Part shown: piece after piece, positions 10,334-20,301 of the stretch
How the letters are laid out: each line of letters opens with the position of its first letter
Numbering within the stretch: the stretch's first letter is position 1
Assembly: GCA_029237695.1 (NCBI GenBank)
Contig: CM055265.1
Span: 81,214,447 to 81,278,446 of the forward strand
DNA: 64,000 nucleotides
Origin: Conchocele bisecta
Taxonomy: Eukaryota; Mollusca; Bivalvia; Lucinida; Thyasiridae
Direction: 5' to 3'
Translations under genes and position numbers: made by a program
The notes under the pieces: generated by a model
Told to the model about the DNA's origin: nothing
Database searches by the model: none
The model's input: only the letters and a program-made list of their open reading frames with translations

Positions 10334-10470
10334 GAGCCATCTCATCAGGATCTGCACTGTTTGTAGGTTGTGAATTTGACAATATAAATTATGTTGACCT
10401 GGATCTTCTTCGTTATCAATTTACCCTTTCACCTCTCAGTAACTGATATGAAGTCATTCTTCCTCATTGT

Positions 10471-10700
10471 TAACCCTTTCAACACCACAGGCCTGTATAG
10501 TGGTATTGGCAAATAGTGTAGATCCAGATGAGCCGGCTCGTGACGAGCCGTCTCATCAGGATCTGCACTTATTGCAAGTAAATTTCACATTTTTTAGAAG
10601 AAAAATTGACTAGTCTGAAATTAGTTTTGTGACAATTGGGTTGGTCTAGAAATTAACATATAAATAATAAATTCCAGTTACTTAGGGGTGAAAGGGTTAA
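10471..10700. mobile_element. MITE family D, full length
   Basis: Starts TTAACCCTTTCAACACCACA at 10470 and ends acttaggggtgaaagggtta. The central hairpin is gatgagccggctcgtgacga / gccgtctcatcaggatctgc. The two ends differ: one 'caacaccacaggcctgtata' type and one 'cagttacttaggggtgaaa' type, as in other D copies. Confidence 0.85.
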
Positions 10701-10769
10701 TTTCCTGCAACATCCAAATGTTTCCACTAACAGTGGGGATCCTGATGAGATGGGTTGTTATGAACACAT

Positions 10770-10890
10770 TAAGATTTGATTGATTGATTGATTGATTGAG
10801 GGTTGATTGGTTTGTTGGTTTGTTGATTCATTTGTTTGTTTGTTCATTTGTTGATTGATTTGATTGATATATCGATTGATTGATAAATGA
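10770..10890. repeat. GATT-type microsatellite
   Basis: Runs of gattgattgattgattga then gttggtttgttgattcattt and more gatt units. Imperfect 4-bp repeat. Confidence 0.85.
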
Positions 10891-11029
10891 TTTTATGTTG
10901 GTTCATTCAACAGCGATGTCATATACAGACAGTGATGCAGAGCTCCAGATAAGCTTTGTGTCTAAAGCGTACTATACCCCATGATTTCAAAATCATTGTG
11001 TAATTTACTTTCACAAATGGATTATTGAT

Positions 11030-11089
11030 TTTTAAAATATAAAAGCAACAGCAGACGACAGTTGTTGTGTGTAGTGGTGTAAGAGTTAA
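11030..11089. mobile_element. MITE family A, right-end fragment
   Basis: Sequence tataaaagcaacagcagacg then ttgtgtgtagtggtgtaaga and gttaa. Its terminal TTAA is shared with the next A copy. Confidence 0.7.
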
Positions 11090-11331
11090 CCCTTAGACCT
11101 CTACTTTTATATCTTTGTCTGCTGTTGCTTTTATATCTTGCCGTATTTCTCAATAAAAACATGGTTTGACAGCACTTCAGAATCATTTCCAATGGAAATG
11201 ATTCTGAAGTGCTTTCAAAGCATGTTGTAAATTATTCTAAAGTGATGTTAAAGCATGTTTTTGATGATAAAAATGTAAAATAGAAAATAAACAGCAGACA
11301 ACAACAAATTAAGATAGCGGTGTAAGGGTTT
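11086..11331. mobile_element. MITE family A, full length, abutting another A
   Basis: TTAACCCTTAGACCTCTAC to gcggtgtaagggttt. Central palindrome ttccaatggaaatg with cttcagaatcattt arms, the extra module gttgtaaattattctaaagt and the aacagcagacaac arm. It shares TTAA with the preceding fragment. Confidence 0.85.
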
Positions 11332-11999
11332 AAAAAAACCCAGAAATGTTTCATATTCTTAGGCTAGCTGTGCTGTCCGATACCAGTCACAAACCACGTC
11401 GCAATCAGTTTCTCTTGCCCCAATCCATTTACCTGTAATTTTCAAATGTTGCCATCCTTCCATTTATGCATCTGAGTGCTTTAATACTGTAGGAATTTCC
11501 CCAAAAAAGAAATTAACACTTTTAAACCCATCTGTCGCTCAGTCGACCCGTTTTCGACACATTAATTCATGTAATTAGTATTCTTATCAATAAATTTCAA
11601 ATCGCGTTTTCCACATCACTATGTTTCCAGCATTTACATTAATTTTTTCTCGCATTCAAAATTTTATTGCATTAATTATGGTTAATTCCGATGTGAATGC
11701 GATGAATAGTTATGCATACATAAATAAACGTATCAAAGAAATTTTCGTGGGCAGCCTAGCTGAAAACGAGCACAGGTGTTCTCGCTAAATTGCTTTTTGA
11801 TTAGAAGATGTTTATCAGGATCATTTTGAATTAAATGGAAGAATTGAAATTAAAAAGAAAACGGGGATTTTTTGCCCAATCTGAACTGTATCTTGTTGTG
11901 TAATATTGCGATACATCCTGTCACAGTTTACGATACCTGGCATGTCTGCATTAAGAAGATACATTTATAGTAGTATGAAACTTTTGAAGGAAAAAAAAT
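11332..11999. other. Low-repeat segment with TAAT/ATTA words
   Basis: About 11520-11850 contains ttaattcatgtaattagtat, gcattaattatggttaattc and tgaatgcgatgaatagttat. No family match and no frame. Possible non-coding regulatory sequence; conservation unknown. Confidence 0.3.
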
Positions 12000-12171
12000 C
12001 ACTAGTTTCTTTTATTTCATCGTGAAAGTGTATGTTGTTACCATTCATTTGAACTGTCTCGATGAGACGGTTCAAATGAGTGGTAACAACATATACTTTT
12101 ATGGAAAAATAAACAAAATATTGAGATGTGTTCAGCAAAAATTATTGTATCCTTAGACTGAAATAGGTTAA
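12000..12171. mobile_element. MITE family M (hairpin, TTAA end)
   Basis: Near-perfect palindrome at about 12028-12106: gtatgttgttaccattcatt + gaactgtctc against gagacggttcaaatgagtgg. The right end reads ttagactgaaataggttaa. Copies are at 29907-30137, 43536-43690 and 19885-20010. Confidence 0.75.
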
Positions 12172-12229
12172 TTGTGAGCCAAGCTGTCGTCTTTCACTGA
12201 ATCAGTTAACCGTTTACATGTGGCCGATA

Positions 12230-12733
12230 TACCATATTCTTTACAGAATAGAAAGTTCTAAATACTATATTTATGTCATCTCGGAAAGTATATCATGTTG
12301 CATCCACCATATGGTGCTGATGATATAGAGAATAGTAGGTTAGTGCCGTGAATGGGAAAAAATATCTGGCGTGGCACGGAAACGGGATGGGCTCGGCATC
12401 CCGTTTCCGTGCCGCGCCATATATTTTTTCCCATTCATAGCACTAACCTACTATTCTATTTATCCCGTGAACACTACAAATCATCGCTTTAAAGTGCAAA
12501 ACAATAACCCCAGCCGCGTCCTCAAAATCGGAGAATCGACTATTATGACAACCGCATATATTCATACGCAGTGATTAGGTTGTATTGACAGGATATTCAA
12601 AAAAATTCACGGCACCATGTTTCAAGGCACATACACACTGTGTTGACGGGATAAATACCATTTTATTTTTCTTTCTGAACAGAAAATTCTATATACTATT
12701 ATTATGTTATCTTGGAAGTATAGTTGTTTCCAC
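12230..12733. repeat. About 78 bp direct repeat flanking element Q
   Basis: Left copy 12230-12308 (ccatattctttacagaatag ... ctaaatactatatttatgtc ... tcggaaagtata) and right copy about 12655-12733 (accattttatttttctttct ... gaacagaaaattctatatac ... cttggaagtata) are similar. Element Q lies between them. Confidence 0.6.
12325..12657. mobile_element. Composite element Q, copy 1
   Basis: The first part is a long palindrome: gaatagtaggttagtgccgt ... ggcacggaaacgggatgggc against its inverse up to cactaacctactattc (12450). The second part is bounded by tttatcccgtgaacac and tgttgacgggataaat. The same two parts are joined in the same way, in opposite orientation, at 32650-32917, so they move as one unit. 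A 67-codon frame in the palindrome is incidental. Confidence 0.75.
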
Positions 12734-12750
12734 AATTTGAACCATCTCTC

Positions 12751-13041
12751 TGTGACTGTGACTGGATAAATGGGGCTTATCTGGATCTACACTGGTAGCA
12801 AAACCCATAAGCCCCATTTCTCCAGTCAGTCACAGTTGCGACCAGTGTAGATCCAGATCAGCCTGTGCATCCGCACAGTCTGATCAGGATCTGCACGGAT
12901 CGCCATTTCATCAATGAAACACCCATCATGCTTCTAACAATCATAAAAGATCGTTAACACGCTACAGGGGCATGCGATTTGACCAGGAGCTATACTGGTC
13001 ACAAATCCCATAAGCCCCATTTCTCCAGTCACAGCAACATA
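12751..13041. mobile_element. MITE family C, tandem mini plus full body
   Basis: A miniature C (tgtgactgtgactggataaa ... catttctccagtcagtcaca, 12751-12834) runs directly into a full C body (accagtgtagatccagatca ... ccatttctccagtcacagca). Internal landmarks gcacagtctgatcaggatct and catgcttctaacaatcataa are kept. Confidence 0.8.
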
Positions 13042-13164
13042 TTTGGATCAGGGATAGGAAAAATTGGTGAAAAATTACAAATTGTTTACAGCCTTACATG
13101 GATATTAGTAATTATTCTGCATGTAATGAATGAAATATGAATTATATTTTGAGGAGAAAATTGT

Positions 13165-13413
13165 TTAACCCTTAGACCGCTATCTTATTTTTTTGTCGTC
13201 TGCTGTTTATTGTCTATTTTCCATTTTTATCATGAAAAACATGCTTTGACAGCACTTTGGAATAATTTACAACATGCTTTGACAGCACTTCAGAATCATT
13301 TCCATTGGAAATGATTCTGAAGTGCTGTCAAACCATGTTTTTATTGAGAAATAAGGCAAGATATAAAAGCATCAGCAGACGACAATTATTGTGAGTAGTG
13401 GTCTAAGGGTTAA
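13165..13413. mobile_element. MITE family A, full length with TTAA both sides
   Basis: TTAACCCTTAGACCGCTATC to agtggtctaagggttaa. Long form with two mirrored modules (aatttacaacatgctttgac and attccattggaaatgattct). A clear reference copy for the family. Confidence 0.9.
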
Positions 13414-13471
13414 TGGTATAATTTGCTGCAATGATTTATTGCGTGTTCATTTGCAAGTTCAAGTAAGTTTA

Positions 13472-13770
13472 TTATCCCCTCACTGGTAGGCTGGAGGGGA
13501 TATAGCGTTAGTCCATGTACAAGCGTGCGTGCGTGTATCCTTTAATTTTAAATAACTCGTGAACCGCTTCACCGATTTTGAGAATCTTTGGCCACAATGT
13601 GTGTCTAGGGATGGCGCTTTGTTTTGCATACGACCCCAATGTCAAGGTCACTGAGGACTTGTGTTCACATTGTTTGTAAGGCAAAAATGTAAAAGTTTGT
13701 TTTGTTTTGTTTTTTATTATCAAGGCTGCCAACGAGGGATATTAGCCTCGTAAAAACGATGCCCTTGCTT
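13472..13770 (+). mobile_element. Family I repeat, complete
   Basis: Opens atcccctcactggtaggctg + gaggggatatagcgttagtc, continues with ttgagaatctttggccacaa, gtgtgtctagggatggcgct, aatgtcaaggtcactgagga, and closes gctgccaacgagggatatta. A 74-codon minus frame is incidental. Confidence 0.75.
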
Positions 13771-14500
13771 AAAGTGTTATTTTTCCCATTTAAATACTTG
13801 ATATCCATGGCAACACTGAAAATGACATCCAAGCTTGGTATTGACACCCGGAACCTAAGTGTGCAACATAGTGAGGCTATTTTTCAACATTTTTCCATTG
13901 TTTGCTACTTATATTTATCTACAAAGATGATTCTCATTTACAGCCAAATCATGTTGTATTTTTTTGTAATAAAATGTGAAAAATTAACAACAAAAATCTC
14001 CTTTCGTAACATGCAAGCTTTAAACGACGTTACCGCTATCTCTTGCTACAACAAGAATTAACAAAAAATGTTATTTTCCAATTTACTGCAATACATGACT
14101 CTACTCCGTGTTATTTCACATGCAAATAAGAACAGATGGAATCAGCCATTAATATGCAAATGTCTTAATGACAATAAAAATCAGGCTGAAATTGTCATTA
14201 AAATAAATTGCCTGGTAACCAAATACAATTTGTAAAATTGCTATCTGTTTTTTGCTTTATTCAGATTTGTGTTGTATTTTACCTCAAAGGCTCGTTTGGC
14301 AGCCATAAAACAGTAGTTAACCATGTAAAGTTAAAGGCGGGAAAATCTTATTTTGCCTTCATGGATGAATAAGAAAAAAATAGTTGACCAAAAACATGTG
14401 ATCAGTGAATGGTCCAGCATATGCTAGGTAGGGTCGTAATTTTTTAATACAAATAGAGAGTTTTGCATGACAATTACGTCTTCTTGCTAGAAAACTTGAT
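13771..14500. other. Low-repeat segment with two octamer words
   Basis: ATGCAAAT occurs at 14120-14127 and again at 14154-14161, the latter as attaatatgcaaatg, within TAAT-rich DNA (14090-14230). These are POU-type octamers; a regulatory role is only a suggestion. A 119-codon frame at 13702-14061 starts in the family I copy and is A/T-driven. Confidence 0.3.
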
Positions 14501-14750
14501 TTAACACTTAGACCGCTACACACAACAATTGTCGTCTGCTGTTGCATTTATATCTTGCCTTATTTCTCAATAAAAACATGGTTTGACTGCCCTTTAGAAT
14601 CATTTCCAATGGAAATGATTCTCAAGTGCTGTCAAAGCATGTTGTAAATTATTCTAAAGTGCTGGCAAAGCATGTTTTTGATGATAAAAATGAAAAATAA
14701 AAAAAAATAAACAACAGATGACAAAAGATTAAGATAGCGTGTAAGGATAA
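14501..14750. mobile_element. MITE family A, long form, diverged
   Basis: TTAACACTTAGACCGCTACA to gatagcgtgtaaggataa. The usual hairpin ttccaatggaaatgattctc is present. The right end has decayed from GGGTTAA. Confidence 0.8.
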
Positions 14751-14816
14751 TAAAATTTTGTTTTGTCGCCACATGATACTTCATCATGACACTACACATA
14801 TTAGATACTGAACATA

Positions 14817-15019
14817 CAGTGAAACTTCTCTAAACCTTACACCTTGTATGATACAAGAGAGAGGTTTCACCGTAAATCAGGCATATGGCCATTCTAATAT
14901 ATATATATGTGTGCTTTGAAATCATGAACATACATTATCATCTGAGATAAATGACCCAAGAAACCCATGAAAAATAACTTCGCAGATGTTTTCTTGGTGT
15001 CCAGACTGGTTCCATTGTA
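14817..15019. mobile_element. MITE family E, pogo-like ends
   Basis: Left end tacagtgaaacttctctaaa, with a small palindrome to gagaggtttcaccgta. Right end ttcttggtgtccagactggt + tccattgta, which is the inverse of the left end at 36013. CAGTGGAACC-type TA-flanked ends resemble pogo/Tigger elements of the Tc1/mariner group (inference). Confidence 0.65.
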
Positions 15020-15170
15020 TTTTATTGTGATGAATATCTATGAAAAAAGTACATGTATTTTATTGTGATGAATATCAGTGAAAAAAGTACATGTATTTGA
15101 TTGTGATGAATATCTATGAAAAAAGTATTTTATTGTGATGAATATCCGTGAAAAAAGTATTTGATTGTGA
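15016..15170. repeat. Tandem repeat, 33-39 bp unit, four copies
   Basis: Units of tgtattttattgtgatgaat + atctatgaaaaaagtaca. Later units lose the 'acat' and become shorter. The array starts at the outer end of the E element. Confidence 0.85.
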
Positions 15171-15330
15171 TCTTCAAGAGTCTAAAATGTTCCAATACCA
15201 TTCGACTCAATTTGTTGTTCATATTTTTCAGAAACTCCTGCCATATCATCAAGAACACCCTTATCTTTCATTTGCAGATTCTTCAGATTAATTTACCCCA
15301 ATGCTGATGATATACTGCATGTCCTTATCA

Positions 15331-15553
15331 TATGTGGCTGTGACTAGAGAAATTGGGCTTTTGGCATTTGTGACCAGTTCAAATAGCACGCTCCTGTAAC
15401 CTGATCACGGTCTATGACACTCGTTAGAAGCATGGCGGGTGTTTCAGTGATAGAATACGCAACAGTGCAGATCCTGATCAGACTGTGCGGATGCACAGTC
15501 TGATCTGGATCTACATTAGTTGCAAGCCCCATTTCTCCAGTCACAGCCACATA
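15331..15553. mobile_element. MITE family C, full length
   Basis: Ends tatgtggctgtgactagaga and tctccagtcacagccacata are almost perfect inverted repeats. The interior is in the opposite order to the copy at 7399 (gttagaagcatggcgggtgt, gatcctgatcagactgtgcg). Confidence 0.85.
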
Positions 15554-15804
15554 TCTGTGTGATATTACCCTTGGGTAGCCTCCGAAACTGCAGGACACCA
15601 CAGGCTCAAAAGATAAAATTGAAAAGTGGTAATTAATAAGCGGTTTATTTGGAACATCAGGTGTGCCGAAATTACTTTATTTGTATGCACGCTGAGTCTT
15701 AATAGGCGTAATTTGCATAGCAAGTGCCTGCTACCTAAGGCTTTATAAAATTAATCTCGCCATAATGAATATATTTCTCCGGAACGGCATGTAAGTTATG
15801 ATTT
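15554..15804. other. Short unique segment
   Basis: Contains aattaataagcggtttattt, ggcgtaatttgcatagcaag and taaaattaatctcgccataa. TAAT-rich and without a repeat match. Confidence 0.3.
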
Positions 15805-16050
15805 ATGTATGGTACATTCATACATGTAGCTGGTGTCAGTAACTGCATGTCAGGTCATTGTATAGTGTATGGTACATTCATACATGTAGCTGGTGTCAGT
15901 AACTGATGTCAGGTCATTGTATAGTGTATGGTACATTCATACATGTAGCTGGTGTCAGTAACTGCATGTCAGGTCATTGTATAGTGTATGGTACATTCAT
16001 ACATGTAGCTGGTGTCAGTAACTGCATGTCAGGTCATTGTATAGTGTATG
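15805..16050. repeat. Minisatellite, 60 bp unit, four copies
   Basis: Unit tagtgtatggtacattcata + catgtagctggtgtcagtaa + ctgcatgtcaggtcattgta. Unit starts are spaced 60, 59 and 60 bp; the 59-bp one lacks one base of gcatg. High identity indicates recent expansion. Confidence 0.95.
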
Positions 16051-16086
16051 GCGACTGTAGTTATCATGTCCTGTGACATGTCAACT

Positions 16087-16393
16087 TCAGTGGAACGTCT
16101 CCAAACCTGTTGCCGATTTCACCAAAATTGTAAAGTACACTTTGAGGGAGAAATTTCAATTTCAGGATATTTTTTATTATACGTAATAAATTCAGTATAA
16201 TAATTCTGCATACTTTTAATCCTCAAATATATGCAGTCGTTAGTTCTATATGAAATAATGCATTTCGGGAAAAATAAATTATTACTCCTCAAAGTATACT
16301 TAGCTAGATAAGTATACTTTGCAATGTTGGTGAAATAGGCTACAGGTCCCCTGGATAATCCCAAGTGTGTCCGGTTTAGAGGTGCCACTGTCT
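16087..16393. mobile_element. MITE family E split by family N
   Basis: Left end tcagtggaacgtctccaaac and right end gtgtccggtttagaggtgcc + actgtc are the two E termini. The E interior is replaced by an N element (16107-16347). Confidence 0.65.
16107..16347. mobile_element. MITE family N, nested in E
   Basis: Ends gttgccgatttcaccaaaat and ttggtgaaataggctacagg, with aaagtacactttgagggaga / tcctcaaagtatacttagct as inverted subterminal repeats. Inner words attctgcatacttttaatcc and tatgaaataatgcatttcgg. Other copies are at 21824 and 51855. Confidence 0.8.
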
Positions 16394-16435
16394 ATTTAAT
16401 TGTTATATGAGCACTTCAATAATCATTTATTATAC

Positions 16436-16810
16436 CCACTTTTTGAAAATAAATGGGTATATTGTTTTCATCATGGGTGTCTGTCCGTCCATCACGTTTC
16501 TTGTAAGAATTAAAACTTTTTAACCATAATAGGTAGGGACTTGAAACTTGGTGTGTGCTTTCCTTGTGTTATGTAGATGCGCAAAGTGAATTTTGATTTT
16601 TGATTCGACCCCTGTCATGGATTATCTCCCCCTTTTCAACTTAGAATTTCTTAATTTTGCCTTGTAAGAAGTAAAACTTTTTAACCGTTTAAGGTAGGGA
16701 CTGGAAACTTGGTGTGTGCCTTCCTTATGGCGTGTAGATGCCCAAAATGAATTTTGATTCAACCCCCGGTCATGGATTATCCCCCCCTTCTTCGTGAAAG
16801 CCATGAGAAT
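16436..16810 (+). mobile_element. Family J repeat, two internal units
   Basis: Starts with a small hairpin tacccactttttgaaaataa + atgggtata, then gggtgtctgtccgtccatca. Two diverged units follow at about 16505-16630 and 16660-16790, each with aactttttaacc, tagggac(t)tgaaacttgg and ggattatc(t)ccccc. The layout matches families H and I but the sequence differs. Confidence 0.65.
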
Positions 16811-16837
16811 TTAACAGACACATGTTTTATGTGTGTC

Positions 16838-16950
16838 TGGGCCCGGTTGCTCAAAACCTGTTAGCTTAACTGACTGTTAAATCCTTAACGTTGTTAAGGA
16901 TTTCACAGTCTGTTAAGCTAACAGAGGCTTTGAGCAACTGGGCCCTGGTG
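16838..16950. mobile_element. Family V palindrome
   Basis: gggcccggttgctcaaaacc + tgttagcttaactgactgtt pairs with aacagaggctttgagcaact + gggccc. The centre is taacgttgttaagg. Almost the whole 113 bp folds back. The gggcccgtt ends recall family F. Confidence 0.85.
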
Positions 16951-17233
16951 TATTAAAGCTACTGTATTAAAGACAACATACTTCACAGAAATTACTATTT
17001 CTTTCAGATATAATAGTTTTGCAAATGTGTAAGTATGTTGAGATGTATTTACTATGTTCATTTCGCGCCCATGATGATTAACTTGTTTCATGAAACCACT
17101 GTCGAACTGCACCGATGTTTTTATTTCTACATAATTACCTCTAGATCTAGTATAGATAGAGCGGTTATATTTGGGGGGGGATATGACATTTTTCTGCTCA
17201 AACTGAAATTGCAATTACTAATACATGTAACCC

Positions 17234-17449
17234 TTAACCCTTACACTGCTAAATTAATTTTTTTCGTCTGCTGTTTGTATTTTATTTTTCATTTTTCTTA
17301 TCAAAAACATGGTTTGACAGCACTTTAGAATCATTTCCAGTGGAAATGATTCAAAAGTGCTGCCAAACCCATGTTTTTATTGCGAATAAAGACAAAATAT
17401 TACATAACAGCAGACGACACTTTTTGTTTCCCTGCGTTCGAAGGGTTAA
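17234..17449. mobile_element. MITE family A, short form, TTAA both sides
   Basis: TTAACCCTTACACTGCTAAA to gcgttcgaagggttaa. Central palindrome ttccagtggaaatgattcaa. Arms tcgtctgctgtttgtatt and aacagcagacgacac. Confidence 0.85.
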
Positions 17450-18023
17450 TAGTCGTCAGGGTCAAGTGGGAATGAGAATTTGGAAATTATTTTTTTTTTA
17501 TTTTATCCAAATTTATTATTTTTAGTCGTCAGAAACACAACTCATTTGACTGCAGTATTTGGCAAATGTGTTTATTATAGACACAACAAAATGGCCTGGC
17601 TCTGGCAATACCTCCCTTATCACATCACCATACTTCGCCAATATTGATTTCAGTCATATTTTTCTTAATGACAAAATGAAAATTTATAAAAAAATATTAC
17701 AAAATCAATACCAGGCAAAATGTGACAATAAGGGGGTAGGTGTTACCTGAGCTGTCTCAAATTGTACATGTGAACAGGATGATTTGCGATCACTGTTTAC
17801 AAGTTGTTGTTTCCTTTGTGCATCACTATATTTCAAAAGAAAATGAAATTGCTTTGTGAAGTACTCGCTACACAATTATCACGATATATTCTGTACATAA
17901 AATGTGTGTAATTAACATATAAAACTGTTGACAAAATCTTTAACGTTGATCATAGCTAATTACTCCGTCATGCACAGTCTCCTTTTAACAAGAAAAATAG
18001 AGGAGGGTACATTTTGAAATTGT
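17450..18023. other. Unique AT-rich stretch, no gene seen
   Basis: The phrase tagtcgtcag occurs twice near 17450 and 17524, suggesting a small duplication after the A element. Otherwise no repeat or coding signal. Confidence 0.4.
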
Positions 18024-18264
18024 ATTAACGCTTAGAACACGGGAAACAAAAATTGTCCCTTAGAACATGGGAAAATTTGTTGTCTGCTGTTGTTTAATAT
18101 TTTGTCTTTATTCTCAATAAAAACATATTTTGGCAGCACATTAGAATCATTTCCATTGGAAATGATTCTGAAGTTCTGTCAAACCATGTTTTTATTGAGA
18201 AATAAAGCAAGATATAAAAACAACAGCAGACGACAATTGTTGTGAGTAGCGGTCTAAGGGTTAA
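18024..18264. mobile_element. MITE family A with a duplicated left end
   Basis: The left end appears twice: cgcttagaacacgggaaaca then cccttagaacatgggaaaat. It continues with ttgtctgctgttgtttaata and the usual hairpin (ttccattggaaatgattctg), and ends gcggtctaagggttaa. Confidence 0.8.
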
Positions 18265-18940
18265 TATATTTGAAAATTTGTTTCTTGAAATTTATTGTTA
18301 TCAATATTTATTTAGTCTTCTTATTTGATATTTCATAATGTTAACTTTTTTCAATATTTTCAACGTAAGGCTATTATAATACTGTTTTTTACATGATCTT
18401 TTTTGACTTTCATGTGGTCATTAAATGTCGCAATCTAAGTCTATAGACTTTATCAAAACTGTCATTCCTCGAATAACCAAACTTGGTTTTCATACAAATG
18501 CATCAACTCGATTGACATGATGATTCAAATAGTTTTTTACAACTTTATTTACTTTTGAGAAAAAGTACACAATACATAGAATTTTCAGAATGCTATGACT
18601 ATTTATATGCCAAATACCAGAAAAATCATCACCAAAACTGAACAAGGTGAGGTGTCCTCGTTACTTTTTGAACACACTCATCTAAGAGTTCTCGTTTGCA
18701 GCGGGTGATTATTGGTATTGACTTTATAATTGTGCTACAGATGATAGGAAACTACGATAATTACATGTTGTTAATTGTCTGCCTTTCCTAATTACATAAT
18801 CAATTCTTCAAGATAGGTGGAATTACATTTGTGTTCTAGTTAACAATATAAATGTACCTGTTTATGGTTACCTGGTGTCACAGGAAGTCTGGTTAATGAA
18901 TACATAATTAGCAGTGGATTGTATGGAAAATACATTTCAA
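18265..18940. other. Low-repeat segment with ATTA words
   Basis: About 18690-18850 has gggtgattattggtattgac, aattacatgttgttaattgt and cctaattacataatcaattc. No repeat match and no coding frame. Confidence 0.3.
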
Positions 18941-19040
18941 GGTGGGCAGTGGAAGAAGGGGGACTTAGCCCCCCTTCTTCTACTGACCCCTTCATTTGTG
19001 ATCAATCAATCAATAAATCAATCAATCAATCAATTCAGTA
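18941..19040. repeat. Hairpin followed by AATC microsatellite
   Basis: Palindrome cagtggaagaagggggactt / agccccccttcttctactg (18954-18990), similar to that at 5221-5284. An aatcaatcaataaatcaatc run follows at 19001-19033. Confidence 0.75.
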
Positions 19041-19184
19041 GATCAATTAACTGAAATGAAACCTACATAGGGAAAAATTTAGGCCACATTTTGTATACAC
19101 CCCATGTTCAAGAAAGTGATTATTACGTACAGGCGACAGAAATTGATGCATAAATGTCCATGTGTAGACAGATTTTGGTAGAAT

Positions 19185-19398
19185 GTAAATGCTTTGATTT
19201 AACGATGGCACTGGCTCGATGACCTTGCACGCCGGGACCGACTATTTAAGTTCCCATCCGATAGGACTAGGCTAGCACTAAGTTGTCTTGCCCAAGGACA
19301 CGCCGAATCGGCCATTCGCAGCGGTGGAGGTGTCAATCGAACCCGGGGTCTCGCGATCCGCAGTCCGACGCTCTACCTACTGAGCTAATCCGGCCACC
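19185..19398 (-). mobile_element. tRNA-headed V-type SINE with target duplication
   Basis: On the minus strand it starts ggtggccggattagctcagt (A box tagctcagtagg) and has a B-box-like gggttcgattgac. Next comes the conserved block gtgtccttgggcaagac (complement of 19285-19301), as in V-SINEs such as molluscan RUDI, and it ends near atcaaagcatttacatt. A 9-bp direct repeat, tggtagaat, lies at 19176-19184 and 19399-19407. This supports retrotransposition. The B box is degenerate. Confidence 0.9.
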
Positions 19399-19407
19399 TG
19401 GTAGAAT

Positions 19408-19884
19408 CATTCACCAAATTATTAAATAATCTAATTCTGCTTCTCTTAAAAAGTAGTCTCTGAACTTGAGTTTTGCTTCTCTAAAAGTTATCTCTTAAAT
19501 TGGGTTTTTCTTCTCTTAATAAGTTTTCTCTGAAATCGAGTGCTGAAAATTACCTTCTGATCAAAGTCTGAACTTTCATTAATCTGTGCGGGGCGTTTGC
19601 GCCTTAATTGGAAATTGTGTTTGGCTAAAACAAACTTAACGTGTACGATTATGGCTCTGCGCTATGGAAACGGGGATCTTAATTGGCAGGTGTGTGTATG
19701 ACCTATTTAGATATTGTCTATAATAACTAATCCCCGGTGTTTAGTGGACAATTCCTACAGGTGTGCAAGTTAATTATATCTCCCAGGAATAATATAATAC
19801 CACAGGAATACCAGGTAATATATAACTTGATGCTATTTAACTTATAAACGGAATACACTTTTCGATGTATGAAATTTTTTAAAT
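19408..19884. other. Short tandem words then unique DNA
   Basis: About 19430-19545 has three loose copies of 'ttgcttctcttaaaaagt...tctctgaa'. About 19560-19800 is unique and has cattaatctgtgcggggcgt and ttgcgccttaattggaaatt. No gene seen. Confidence 0.35.
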
Positions 19885-20010
19885 ATTTCCTTTCCAATTT
19901 TTCTTCTTCGACAAGACAGTTCAAATGGTGGTCACTGCATATACTTTTGATGAGAAATAAAGAAAAAAAAATTCTATCAGAATGTAACTGATTAATTGTC
20001 CGGAATTTAC
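19885..20010. mobile_element. MITE family M, right half
   Basis: cgacaagacagttcaaatgg + tggtcactgcatatactttt followed by gatgagaaataaagaaa. The left arm of the hairpin is missing. Confidence 0.6.
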
Positions 20011-20051
20011 TAAGTTATATATATTTGGACCACCAACTGAGAAAATGTATC

Positions 20052-20301
20052 TAAACCCTTACACTGCTATCTTAATGTATTTGTCGTCTGCTGTTTATTT
20101 TCTATTTTCCATTTTTATCATCAAAAACATGCCTTGACAGCACTTTAGAATAATTTACAACATGCTTTGACAGCACTTCAGAATCATTTCCAATGGAAAT
20201 GATTCTGAAGTGCTGTCGAACCATGTTTTTATTGAATAATAAGGCAAGATATAAAAGCAACAGCAGACGACAATCGTTGTGTGTAGCTGTCTAAGGGTTA
20301 A
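20052..20301. mobile_element. MITE family A, long form
   Basis: taaacccttacactgctatc to gtagctgtctaagggttaa. Extra module aatttacaacatgctttgac plus palindrome ttccaatggaaatg. Confidence 0.85.

Noticed and set aside
15805..16050. CRISPR-like regular repeat
   Set aside because: Units of 60 bp are contiguous with no distinct spacers, and the genome is animal. It is a minisatellite.
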